Part shown: piece by piece, positions 8,583-16,923 of the stretch
Layout of the letters: every line of letters starts with the position of its first letter
Position numbering within the stretch: position 1 is the stretch's first letter
Program-made: the position numbers and the translations under genes
Notes under the pieces: generated by a model
Told to the model about the DNA's origin: nothing
Databases searched by the model: none
The model's input: only the letters and a program-made list of their open reading frames with translations
DNA from: Halobacteriovoraceae bacterium
GTDB taxonomy: Bacteria; Bdellovibrionota; Bacteriovoracia; Bacteriovoracales; Bacteriovoracaceae
Direction: 5' to 3'
NCBI GenBank assembly: GCA_002713145.1
Contig: PAVS01000006.1
Span: 34,799-98,798 of the forward strand
Length of the DNA stretch: 64,000 bases

Positions 8583-9989
8583 ATGAAAAGTGTACTTATA
8601 ACTCTGTTAATTGTTTCAATCACAGTCATGGCCGAAGATAGGATAGCTTTGGATAAAAAAGCAAAAGCAGAGTTCCTTGATCTCAACTTCTTTTATAAAG
8701 GCAGAGGGATGGTGGTGACACCAGATATGATTAAATTCTATGACGCTCTCAAAACAACGGGGGTGGGAACTCAAGTCGATGAACAAATAAGCAAACGATG
8801 GGGCTTTAATACCCACGATAATAAAATTGTAGGTCTGTTTAATGAGCCTTATAAAAAAATGGCCATGGGTGTCCTTGGCTGTGTGGCTTGTCATAGTGGA
8901 AAAGCCGCCGGGGAATTTGTCATAGGGCTTGGAAATAAAAATATGGATGTAGGACAAGTAGGCAGTGATGCTTATATTGCTCAATTGCTGTGGGGAAGTC
9001 TTCCTAGAAAAAATCCTGAATTTAAAATTGCTCATAAAAGGGCGATGGAATTTGTCTCTGTGATCAAAAATAAAAATATCAATAACCTCTCTCAAGGACT
9101 CGTCCCAACGAGTCTTGTTAAAAGTTGGTTTTATGATGTGACGGATACACCTATTCCCCTTAAATTTGGGCGAGGACAAGTTAAGATTCCTCATCTTTGG
9201 GGTTACGGTGAAAAGAGAAAAACAGGCTCTTTTTGGGATGGTTTTGCAGACGGCGTTCTTCCTGGTTGGGCAGTTGCGGTTGAATTAAGAGGTGGGCAAA
9301 CACCTGAGAATATTCGAGAGTATTTAGATAAGGTTCACCATGCTGAAGATGCTCTCGGTCACTTTTTTCCACCCAAATACCCATTTGAAATTAATACTGA
9401 AAGAGCTGCCCGTGGTAAGCATCTTTTTAACCAGACCTGCTATAAATGCCATGGAACTTATGAGCGTGACAGTGAAGGGCTTCCCCTTTTTAAATCTCCA
9501 AAATTTATTCCACACCATGTGGTCAAAACTGATAGTGAGAGGCTCGACTTTGTCTCAGATAGTTTTTTAGAGCTTATCGATATTAATCCTCTTAATGATA
9601 TAATGCGCTATAAAGATCGAGCAGAGAGACGTGGTTATGTCGCTCCAAGATTATGGGGGATTTGGTCTAGGTTCCCTTATTTGCATAATGCTTCAGTTCC
9701 CACATTGATGGATTTACTCTCACCTGGAAGCACCAGGCCTGTGGTCTTTGATCTCAATGATGCCGGGGAGAGGGAAAGATTTGACGAACAAAACCTAGGT
9801 CTAAAGGTTAATCGTGATAAAAAATCTTGGAAATATAAGATGATGGCCTATCAAGCTAAAAAGGGCAAGAGATCCATCTATGATACTTCTAGAGACGGAC
9901 ATGGTAATCAGGGTCACGAGTTTAAATTTTATAAAGACTTAACCTTGGAAGATAAGAAAGACTTAATTGAGTATCTAAAAACTTTATAA
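8583..9989 (+). CDS. Exported di-haem c-type cytochrome, RoxA/CCP-like
   Basis: 468 residues with a signal peptide (ending VMA) and two CxxCH haem-attachment sites: CVACH at 100-104 and CYKCH at 286-290. The C-terminal half has APRLWGIWSRFPYLHNASVPTL, where PYLHN-SVPTL is the hallmark of the RoxA/LatA and di-haem peroxidase-related group. RoxA enzymes are periplasmic or secreted di-haem oxygenases of polyisoprenoids; related proteins are peroxidases. The length is shorter than RoxA. Haem ligation would depend on a maturation system such as the ResB/CcsA pair at 60.5-63.6 kb. The substrate is unknown. The Shine-Dalgarno AAAAGGA precedes the ATG. Confidence 0.85.
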   Translation: MKSVLITLLIVSITVMAEDRIALDKKAKAEFLDLNFFYKGRGMVVTPDMIKFYDALKTTGVGTQVDEQISKRWGFNTHDNKIVGLFNEPYKKMAMGVLGCVACHSGKAAGEFVIGLGNKNMDVGQVGSDAYIAQLLWGSLPRKNPEFKIAHKRAMEFVSVIKNKNINNLSQGLVPTSLVKSWFYDVTDTPIPLKFGRGQVKIPHLWGYGEKRKTGSFWDGFADGVLPGWAVAVELRGGQTPENIREYLDKVHHAEDALGHFFPPKYPFEINTERAARGKHLFNQTCYKCHGTYERDSEGLPLFKSPKFIPHHVVKTDSERLDFVSDSFLELIDINPLNDIMRYKDRAERRGYVAPRLWGIWSRFPYLHNASVPTLMDLLSPGSTRPVVFDLNDAGERERFDEQNLGLKVNRDKKSWKYKMMAYQAKKGKRSIYDTSRDGHGNQGHEFKFYKDLTLEDKKDLIEYLKTL

Positions 9990-10067
9990 AAACTTACACA
10001 AACACAAGCATTTACTGAATAGTTTTTGTCTCCTATGCTAGGGATTGCCTTACTATAGGAGATAATA

Positions 10068-10358
10068 ATGAATAAAATAATTATAGCTTCACTGTTCACC
10101 CTCATGAGCTTTACTGGATTTAGTTCAGAAATTCCGCCAGAAGTGATCAGTCGTATAAATGTGATTTCTATTGATCTTATGCATGATCTTTCTGATGAAA
10201 GTTTAAAGCCTGAGATGAAAAATATCGCGATTTTAAATAGGTTAGGACCTAGTTTAAAAGTAGAGTTTAGTTTTACCGAGGAATTTTACGGTAAACGAAC
10301 ATGTAGCTTTCACTATTATATGGACTCGGGACGTTTTAATAGACCCCTTTGCGATTAA
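10068..10358 (+). CDS. Small exported protein of unknown function
   Basis: 96 residues with a clear signal peptide (about 1-19, ending GFSS) and a strong TAGGAG Shine-Dalgarno before the ATG. The mature part is about 75 residues with two Cys (near residues 82 and 95), which could form one disulfide. No family is recognised. Its TAA overlaps the stop of the convergent gene by four bases (TTAA), so no separate terminator fits here. Confidence 0.7.
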   Translation: MNKIIIASLFTLMSFTGFSSEIPPEVISRINVISIDLMHDLSDESLKPEMKNIAILNRLGPSLKVEFSFTEEFYGKRTCSFHYYMDSGRFNRPLCD

Positions 10359-11761
10359 CTTCTGTACTTTTTTTCAAGGTATTTTTGAAATCTCATCATA
10401 GCAAAATGATGAATTTTCGCTTGAGTAAATTTATAGATAAACCAAGGCATAGAAGGTCTATAGTCAATGAGTATAATGAGATGGCAGTTACGAGCAGGAA
10501 CATTCCTAAACTCAAGCCTCCCACTTAATGTTCTTTTCTTGGCCAAAAGTCCACCGGTTATATAATAAACCCACCTATCTTCAGTGCTGCGGTTTTTTGC
10601 AAGTTTGAGTTTTAATATCCTTAGGTTTCCAAATAAACAAAACTGAACTTTATCATCAAAAACTTTGACATTGATAAATGGCCGCATAAAACGAGGCAAC
10701 CACTTAAAATACTCTTCAGCGAGAAATTTTCCACTATGGTGAAGAGGAATATGGATCCTTTGGATATAAGTGACATTTTTAAGCCATTTCATGCTTATTT
10801 GAGAGGTGTAATCAATAACCTCTCTAAACCAACCATCTTCTTCTCCAGTAAAACTTTCCTTGAGTGCTGGAATATAATGTTTGTACTCATGCCCAGGTAT
10901 TGTGAGTTCTTTTTTAGGATGAACGACCATGGAGTGCTTTAGAGATTCAACGAGCGGATAGATGAGGTCTTTAGAAACCATCGTTATATTTGATACCCAA
11001 AGCTTTGATAAAGTGGGTGTGAGTAAAGGAACATTGAAAAAATATCTTTTTTTATCAAGGACTTTTGCACACAACATCATCATCTCTTTATAAGTGAGGA
11101 TGTCAGGCCCACCAATATCATACGCACCGGGGGCAATATTATCTTTGATGACATAATCAATACTTGCTATGACATCATTCAAATGAATGGGTTGTGTTTT
11201 TGTTCTGGTCCAAGCGGGACAGACAAGTATAGGCAGTCTTTTAATTAATCTTTCAATAATTTTAAAACTGCTTCCATTTTTACCAATAACAATACTCGCC
11301 CTGAGAGCGATGAGATTATTCATTTCTCCTAAGGCCTTCTCGACTTCTAAGCGACTACTTAAATGATCTGATAACTCTTCGTTATGCGGAATGATGCCAG
11401 TGAGATAAATAATTTTTTTAATTTTGTGCTTTTTTGCTGCACGCATAAAATTATCGGCCAAATAAAGATCAAAGTCTTTAAAATGTCCTTGGGTGAATGA
11501 AGTTGAGGGAAGCATAGAGTGAATTAGATAAATAAGTATGTCGCAGCCCTCAGTAGCTTTTTCAACATCTAGGTGGGAAAAAGCATTGCATCTTCTCCAT
11601 TCAACGTTGCCTTTTTTTGCTCCACTGAGTCTAGGAGGAAGCTTTCTACTGAGCGCCACTATATTAAAGTCATTATTCTTTTCAAAGTGCGTTAGAAGAT
11701 TGCTACCTATAAATCCAGTAGCACCTGTAAGACAAATAGTAAGTTTTTTTGCTTTATCCAT
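10355..11761 (-). CDS. NAD(P)-binding epimerase/SDR fused to a DUF2867 domain
   Basis: 468 residues. The N-terminus has a Rossmann glycine motif TGATGFIGSNL (about 12-22), typical of atypical/extended SDRs (NmrA/YbjT-like). Further SDR features are the YLTGIIP strand, an ALRASIVIGKNGSSF segment and a PIHLNDV stretch. The last 150 or so residues match the DUF2867 domain that follows SDR domains in this class (PGKFLAEEYFKWLP-like and a C-terminal IYKFTQAKIHHFAMMRF end). Cytoplasmic; the substrate is unknown, with quinone or lipid-linked reactions possible. The ATG has no Shine-Dalgarno. A TACAAT hexamer sits 7 nt upstream, so the message may be leaderless. Confidence 0.85.
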   Translation of the reverse strand: MDKAKKLTICLTGATGFIGSNLLTHFEKNNDFNIVALSRKLPPRLSGAKKGNVEWRRCNAFSHLDVEKATEGCDILIYLIHSMLPSTSFTQGHFKDFDLYLADNFMRAAKKHKIKKIIYLTGIIPHNEELSDHLSSRLEVEKALGEMNNLIALRASIVIGKNGSSFKIIERLIKRLPILVCPAWTRTKTQPIHLNDVIASIDYVIKDNIAPGAYDIGGPDILTYKEMMMLCAKVLDKKRYFFNVPLLTPTLSKLWVSNITMVSKDLIYPLVESLKHSMVVHPKKELTIPGHEYKHYIPALKESFTGEEDGWFREVIDYTSQISMKWLKNVTYIQRIHIPLHHSGKFLAEEYFKWLPRFMRPFINVKVFDDKVQFCLFGNLRILKLKLAKNRSTEDRWVYYITGGLLAKKRTLSGRLEFRNVPARNCHLIILIDYRPSMPWFIYKFTQAKIHHFAMMRFQKYLEKKYRS

Positions 11762-11768
11762 TTTATTT

Positions 11769-11774
11769 ATTGTA
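11769..11774 (-). promoter_or_regulatory. Possible -10 element of the SDR/DUF2867 gene
   Basis: TACAAT on the minus strand, 7 nt before the ATG at 11761, with no Shine-Dalgarno in between. No convincing -35 was found, so this is weaker than the 6-nt cases. Confidence 0.3.
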
Positions 11775-11890
11775 GCACAAAGACATTCATTCGTTTCTTT
11801 TTAAAATGTATATAATACTAAAAAACTTTTACACGCAAATTACGAGATTAGTTTACTTAATTCTGTAAAATGTTTAACAGGGAGTAAGCT

Positions 11891-13171
11891 TTGAAAAATA
11901 TTATCTTTTTATCACTTGTATCATTTTTCTTTTTGATAGAACCCAGTCATGCTCAAATTGAAATAAACGAATCCAATTATGGCCTGGACCGAGCGGATTT
12001 TCTTGACTCTACTATCGCTGGAACTTTTATTGGAACCCCGGGGGGAACCCGTTGGACTCAGATTAAATTCAATATGCGAAAAAGAAAAATTAGAGGTTTT
12101 TCGAGTTTTATGAAAATTCGCTATCACCAGTCTTTATGTGGTCGTAAGTCAAATCATCTCATTTTTATCATACCGGGGATTGGGGCCAAGGCGAGCAACG
12201 GAAGAAGTAATTATTTTGCCCATGCTTTTAAGCAGAAATGTTATGATGTGGTTATTCTACCGTCTGCTTTTACTTCTCAATTTGTTATCACTGCGAGTAA
12301 AAATGGAATCGTGGGTGATTCTCAGCAGGATGCTCGGGACTATTATGAACTTTTAAAATACACTCGCAATTATCTCTATAGAACCCGGAGCCACCGCTAT
12401 TCAGAATTTTCTATTTTCAGTTTTTCACTAGGCTCTCTTCACAGTGCTCATATAGCAAAATTAGATAAAAAAGAAAGAGCGTTTAATTTCAAAAAAGTCC
12501 TTTTGATTAACCCTCCTAATGATCTTCTCAAAAGCCTCACAGATATAGATGCGATGGTCAGACAAGGACGAGGTATCTCAAGTCGAAGAAAGTTTAAAAT
12601 ATTTTATAAAATGGCTAAAAATATGTGGGCCAAGTATCGCTATAGGTTTAACCCCAGTCAGTATAAGATATTCCTCAACCGCGTAAAAACGCTGCACCCA
12701 CGGGAGAAGAAATATTTAATTGGAATGGGACTTACCATAACACTAGATGAGGTGATATTAAGCTCTCAAGGAGTTATGCAATATGATAGGGGCAGAGATT
12801 TAGGAGTTCTTCCTCCAAGTCGCTACGAAGAAGCCAGAGAGGAAGCAGCTAAAAATTATACAATGCTTGATTATGTTTATAAATTTGTCATGCCTTTTAA
12901 AAGAAGATTCGAAGGAGTCTATGCTACAGACGCTGAACTCAACTATACCTTTGGTTTAAGTTCGCTAGAAAAGTTTTTTGGCCAATCTGATAATATTTAT
13001 TTGTTTCACAACCTCGATGATTTTCTTCTCACAAAAGGTGATATAGGGTTTTATTCTGATACACTTAGATCAAAATTTACGCTTTATCCTCACGGTGGTC
13101 ATTGTGGCAATATGTGGTTTACCATGAATATAAACAGTTATATCAACACAATGACCAATGATATGATTTAA
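11891..13171 (+). CDS. Exported alpha/beta-hydrolase-like protein
   Basis: 426 residues with a signal peptide (ending SHA). The core looks like an alpha/beta hydrolase: a strand and oxyanion region LIFIIPGIGAKA (about 90-101), a nucleophile elbow SFSLGS with probable Ser179 (Sx SxG rather than GxSxG), a likely acid in HNLDDFLL, and a late His in YPHGGHCGN. Hydrolases of this kind act on esters, lipids or peptides; the substrate is not evident. The start is TTG 11891, chosen because GGGAG lies 6 nt upstream and the signal peptide begins there. The stop overlaps the stop of the next, convergent gene by four bases. Confidence 0.72.
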   Translation: MKNIIFLSLVSFFFLIEPSHAQIEINESNYGLDRADFLDSTIAGTFIGTPGGTRWTQIKFNMRKRKIRGFSSFMKIRYHQSLCGRKSNHLIFIIPGIGAKASNGRSNYFAHAFKQKCYDVVILPSAFTSQFVITASKNGIVGDSQQDARDYYELLKYTRNYLYRTRSHRYSEFSIFSFSLGSLHSAHIAKLDKKERAFNFKKVLLINPPNDLLKSLTDIDAMVRQGRGISSRRKFKIFYKMAKNMWAKYRYRFNPSQYKIFLNRVKTLHPREKKYLIGMGLTITLDEVILSSQGVMQYDRGRDLGVLPPSRYEEAREEAAKNYTMLDYVYKFVMPFKRRFEGVYATDAELNYTFGLSSLEKFFGQSDNIYLFHNLDDFLLTKGDIGFYSDTLRSKFTLYPHGGHCGNMWFTMNINSYINTMTNDMI

Positions 13172-13383
13172 TGTTTCTTAACATTTTTTTCAGGATACTT
13201 GTCAAACGACTCACCTGAGGTTTCCCCTTGTTCACCTGCGTTTTGCTCCACGTCCTCTTGGTCTTTACCGTCAAACTTCTTCTCATCGAAGTCTTGCTCT
13301 AAGTGCTTACCACTTGAGTTCATTTTACCTTGATGAGATTTTTTTTCGTTTAATCCATCTGAATTTTGTTGTTTAATTCCCAT
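13168..13383 (-). CDS. Small, highly hydrophilic disordered protein
   Basis: 71 residues, almost entirely Lys, Glu, Asp, Gly, Ser, Gln and Asn, with no hydrophobic core, so probably disordered. A perfect AAGGAG sits upstream of the ATG, which argues for a real gene. The composition resembles small stress-response or desiccation-type hydrophilic proteins, but no family motif is seen. Convergent with the hydrolase gene, sharing the stop tetranucleotide. Confidence 0.65.
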   Translation of the reverse strand: MGIKQQNSDGLNEKKSHQGKMNSSGKHLEQDFDEKKFDGKDQEDVEQNAGEQGETSGESFDKYPEKNVKKH

Positions 13384-13468
13384 TTTGTTCTCCTTTTTTA
13401 AAAGCTTAAAAAAAGAAGTTCACTTAATCTGCCAAGAGATTTGCTTTGTTTGTTAAAAATATTAATTA

Positions 13469-14620
13469 TTATTGAGAATAACCCCAGTCAATATTTTGTT
13501 GAATCATACGGGGTTGGGGGGCCATTGGAGTTCGTATTGGTCGTTGTCTTGAATTGATTTCTGCCGGTAAAAAGAATTTATCGTATTTTTTATCAAAATA
13601 GGTCGGTTTAAAAGTCCCATTTTTATTAAAATGGGGGTTCGTCGTTTGACTCAGATGACGTGCTATTTTTTCTAAGTTTTCAGAGCTTGTTCCGGTAAAG
13701 GGAAGGCTTCTTCTTCCTTGTTCAGGGTCACATGTGTTTTGGGTTTGAATATTTGAAGTTTCAGGTTCATCAAAATCGACTTCGTTAATGACTGTGACTT
13801 CAGGCAGCTCAACTCCCTCTCTGCGCTCAAAGCCTTGTGCTTCCAGCACTGAAGTTATAAGGGGATTTAGACTCTCTGAAGAAACACTTAAATTCTCCAT
13901 AATACTAGCACCTGAAGTTGGTTTCCACACTTTTCCACGCATTTGGGCTTTGTCATTACAAGTAACAGCTTGAAATAAGCCTATCACTTCTGCACCAGCA
14001 CTATTGCCTGGAGTTCCTAAGGATCTGCCTGTTGATATAGGTGTGGTGTTTGCTATGACGCTGTACCAAGGTATTTCATTATTATGTTCTGATCTGGCAT
14101 GGGAATCATTATTATACCCACCACTCAAGGGTTCAATAAGTGCTAGGTTATGGGCATTTTCAAAATAATCTCTGGTGCAATAGACTCCGGCTTCATATTG
14201 ATCATACTCATACTCATCACAAAAACCGAGTGTGTGTAAATACTCATGAACCATAGTAGAGTTAGGAGCAGCTTTTGTCATAACTGGAACAGAGCCTCCG
14301 CTTCCTCCATGACGATCAATATTAGCTACGACCATAGCTTGGTCATGACCACCTCTTACCGCCATCCTATTAATTCTTTCTGTTTCGCAAACAATCAGTC
14401 TCGCTATGCCATCGCTGGAGGAGCAGCCCAAAGTTTGTGATGTGGCAGCTTCGATAGTGTACTCAATATTGTAATAGGAGAGAGGCGGATTATTTTGGAG
14501 ATACTGCACTAGTTCTTGGGCTCTCGTCTGATCCGGCTCATCAGTATAGATGACAAATTTTTTGGCCCCTGCAAAGCATAGAGTTGAAAAAAGAAAGATA
14601 GAAATAATGAACCTATTCAT
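13469..14620 (-). CDS. Exported zinc metallopeptidase, M64-like
   Basis: 383 residues with a signal peptide (ending CFA). It contains HEYLHTLGFCDEY (His125, Glu126, His129, then a DEY), the HExxHxxGxxDEY pattern of M64 (IgA peptidase-like) metallopeptidases. The mature protein has several Cys and a low-complexity C-terminal third. I chose the ATG at 14620 (GAAGGAGAG 7 nt upstream) rather than a GTG five codons earlier. It overlaps the stop of the upstream gene by eight bases, so the two are translationally coupled. Secretion and a proteolytic role are well supported; the target is unknown. Confidence 0.82.
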   Translation of the reverse strand: MNRFIISIFLFSTLCFAGAKKFVIYTDEPDQTRAQELVQYLQNNPPLSYYNIEYTIEAATSQTLGCSSSDGIARLIVCETERINRMAVRGGHDQAMVVANIDRHGGSGGSVPVMTKAAPNSTMVHEYLHTLGFCDEYEYDQYEAGVYCTRDYFENAHNLALIEPLSGGYNNDSHARSEHNNEIPWYSVIANTTPISTGRSLGTPGNSAGAEVIGLFQAVTCNDKAQMRGKVWKPTSGASIMENLSVSSESLNPLITSVLEAQGFERREGVELPEVTVINEVDFDEPETSNIQTQNTCDPEQGRRSLPFTGTSSENLEKIARHLSQTTNPHFNKNGTFKPTYFDKKYDKFFLPAEINSRQRPIRTPMAPQPRMIQQNIDWGYSQ

Positions 14621-15023
14621 TAATCTCTCCTTCACTCAATAACTTTTTCTTTTTTAAATGATAAACTTTATAAGAATCAATCGACTTAGGATCAATAGGA
14701 AATTTAAGTATTTTCGAATCTTTGATTTGTTTAATCTCACCCCTAATCTGGTCTTTTTCAAAAGTTTCAAAAACCACGCGCTCAGGCCATAGCACTTCTA
14801 AGGTATAAACGACTTCATCACCTTTAAGTAAATCAATCTTGATATTTGAATTAATCATTTTAGAAAAATGATCACAAATTTGCATAGGGACAATTTCTTT
14901 AAGCTCAATAGTCTCTTGGGATTGATTAAATTCCCATACACTGGAGAAACCTTTATCTGCGCAGTCACTGGCCCAGGTATTGAGAGCTAAAGTTGAAAAT
15001 AAAATGAGAAATAATCTACTCAA
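14613..15023 (-). CDS. Exported protein of unknown function, coupled to the M64-like peptidase
   Basis: 136 residues. A TTG start at 15023 has AAGGA upstream, and residues 1-18 form a signal peptide (ending TWA). Two Cys residues (near 21 and 50) may form a disulfide. The fold looks beta-rich but no family is recognised. The gene overlaps the metallopeptidase start by eight bases. That could mean the product assists, binds or inhibits the peptidase, as secreted peptidase inhibitors or chaperones often do; this is inference from position only. Confidence 0.7.
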   Translation of the reverse strand: MSRLFLILFSTLALNTWASDCADKGFSSVWEFNQSQETIELKEIVPMQICDHFSKMINSNIKIDLLKGDEVVYTLEVLWPERVVFETFEKDQIRGEIKQIKDSKILKFPIDPKSIDSYKVYHLKKKKLLSEGEINE

Positions 15024-15186
15024 CTACTGTCCTTATCATTGGTCTAAACCTAATTATAGTTTAACAATGCAGCTCAACAGAATATAGTGAGAAAAAAATG
15101 TGTATTTTACGTAATTTCAGTAAATTACCAGGTATTTGAAGTAGATTCAAATGGCTTTATTGTGTCCATTTCTCGTCAGTTATATT

Positions 15187-16782
15187 TTAAGCATCTAAAC
15201 TGTATTTTTCAGCAATATAGTCTTCGTATTTAATAGGTTTATCCTGAACAATTTTTTGATTGAGATCTATAATTCTATTGCCAACAGTTTGCATAAATTC
15301 ATGGTCATGAGTGGTGAGTAAAACCGTTCCTTTAAATCTGGCGACCCCTTCATTAACGGCAGTGATACTTTCTAGATCTAAGTGATTGGTTGGTCCATCA
15401 AGCATAATAACATTTGGCTCTGAGAGCATCATCTTTGAGAGCATGCATCTTACTTTTTCTCCACCAGATAGGACGTTGCTTTTTTTAAGTGCCTCTTCTC
15501 CTGAAAAAAGCATTTTACCTAAAAAGCCTCGGATATAAGTTTCAGTTTGATCTTTAGAAAATTTTCGAAGCCAATCCACTAAATTTTCTTTGCCATCAAA
15601 ATATTGATCATTATTATGCGGAAAATAGGCGAGCTTGGTTGTCACTCCCCATTTGAACTCTCCTGAATCAGGCTCTATATCACCGGCCAAAATTCCAAAA
15701 AGGGTAGAGATCGCGAGATCGTCATCACTGATAAAGACAACTTTATCCCCTTTATTAAGGGTGAAGCTTATATTATCGAGAACTTTCTCACCATCAATTG
15801 ACTTCGTAAGTCCTGAAACAGTCAGAATATCTTTACCAGCTTCTCGTTCTTGTTCAAAATGAATGAAAGGATATTTTCGAGAACTCATCGGTAGATCATC
15901 GAGCTCTAATTTTTCTAATTGCTTTTGTCTGGAAGTTGCTTGAGATGATTTTGAAGCGTTGGCACTGAAGCGAGCAATAAAGGTTTTTAATTCTTTTGCT
16001 TTGTCTTCAGCTTTTTTCTTCTGATCATTGCGCAGTCTTTGGGCCAGCTCACTTGATTTTCTCCAAAAGTCATAATTACCCGCGTAGATAGTGATCTTTT
16101 TAAAATCAAGGTCTGCAATATGGGTGCATACTTTATTGAGAAAATGTCTATCGTGAGAAACAACAATAACAGTATTTTCAAAATTGAGTAAGAAGTTTTC
16201 TAACCATTTGATGGCCTTGATATCCAGGTGGTTAGTAGGCTCATCGAGGAGAAGAACATCTGGGTTTCCGAACAAGGCTTGACCGAGTAGAACTTTTACT
16301 TTGTCACTCCCAGTGAGATCTTTCATCTTTTTTTGATGAAGATCATTTCCAATTCCAAGCCCCGAAAGTAAAATAGCTGCATCACTTTCCGCTTCCCAGC
16401 CATTCATCTCAGCAAATTCAGCTTCAAGCTCCGCCGCCTTAAGACCATCTTCATCAGTAAAATCTTCTTTAGCATAAAGAGCATCTTTTTCTTGAATCAC
16501 TTCAAAAAGCTTTTGATTACCTTTCATAATAGTTTCAAGAACTGTATCTTCATCGTGTTTAAAATGGTCTTGTTTTAAAACAGACATTCTCTTGCCGGAA
16601 GCAAGGTTGACTTGACCTGTATTGGGTTCAATTTCTCCAGAGAGAATTCTGACAAAAGTTGATTTTCCCGCTCCGTTGGCCCCAATCAGACCATAGCAAT
16701 TACCTGGGGTAAACTTTAGAGACACATCTTCGAAGAGCTTTTGCCCTCCAAAACTAAGAGATACATTATTTGTTGTTAGCAT
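15187..16782 (-). CDS. ABC-F family ATPase (YbiT/YkpA type), second Walker A degenerate
   Basis: 531 residues with two ABC ATPase domains and no membrane segments. The first domain has a full Walker A (GANGAGKST) and Walker B (LLLDEPTNHLD). The second keeps its signature (LSGGEKVRC) and a Walker B (VIMLDGPTNHLD, Gly where Glu is usual). Its Walker A region reads ISDDDLAIST, without the G..GK of a P-loop. ABC-F proteins act on the ribosome in translation or antibiotic protection; the long inter-domain linker (SANASKSSQATSRQKQ) is the ribosome-contacting element. The ATG has no Shine-Dalgarno but carries a promoter placed for a leaderless transcript. Confidence 0.92.
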   Translation of the reverse strand: MLTTNNVSLSFGGQKLFEDVSLKFTPGNCYGLIGANGAGKSTFVRILSGEIEPNTGQVNLASGKRMSVLKQDHFKHDEDTVLETIMKGNQKLFEVIQEKDALYAKEDFTDEDGLKAAELEAEFAEMNGWEAESDAAILLSGLGIGNDLHQKKMKDLTGSDKVKVLLGQALFGNPDVLLLDEPTNHLDIKAIKWLENFLLNFENTVIVVSHDRHFLNKVCTHIADLDFKKITIYAGNYDFWRKSSELAQRLRNDQKKKAEDKAKELKTFIARFSANASKSSQATSRQKQLEKLELDDLPMSSRKYPFIHFEQEREAGKDILTVSGLTKSIDGEKVLDNISFTLNKGDKVVFISDDDLAISTLFGILAGDIEPDSGEFKWGVTTKLAYFPHNNDQYFDGKENLVDWLRKFSKDQTETYIRGFLGKMLFSGEEALKKSNVLSGGEKVRCMLSKMMLSEPNVIMLDGPTNHLDLESITAVNEGVARFKGTVLLTTHDHEFMQTVGNRIIDLNQKIVQDKPIKYEDYIAEKYSLDA

Positions 16783-16788
16783 AATCTA

Positions 16789-16817
16789 TATATAAAAGTT
16801 GAGAATTGTATTGTCTA
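16789..16817 (-). promoter_or_regulatory. Predicted sigma-70 promoter giving a leaderless ABC-F mRNA
   Basis: Minus strand: TAGACA (16812-16817), 17-nt spacer, TATATA (16789-16794), then exactly 6 nt to the ATG at 16782. No Shine-Dalgarno lies in between. The -35 matches 5/6. Confidence 0.6.
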
Positions 16818-16875
16818 GCTAAATAATTTCAGCATCTTAACAAAACTTGTTGAGCGAAAAAACATGGACAAATAT

Positions 16876-16902
16876 TCAAGTTTCTCACTAAGTCGCCGAT
16901 AA
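16876..16902 (+). promoter_or_regulatory. Sigma-28 (FliA)-type promoter for the EAL gene
   Basis: TCAAGTTT (16876-16883), 11-nt spacer, GCCGATAA (16895-16902). The known flagellar sigma-28 consensus is TAAAGTTT-N11-GCCGATAA, so this matches 7/8 and 8/8 with exact spacing. It lies just upstream of the Shine-Dalgarno (GAGGAG, 16913-16918) and TTG start of the EAL phosphodiesterase. Confidence 0.8.
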
Positions 16903-16923
16903 ATGAAGGACTGAGGAGTTAAG

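Noticed and set aside
15134..15152. ATTTGAA/TTCAAAT inverted repeat after the ABC-F gene
   Set aside because: 7-bp AT-rich stem without a T-tract; too weak to call a terminator.
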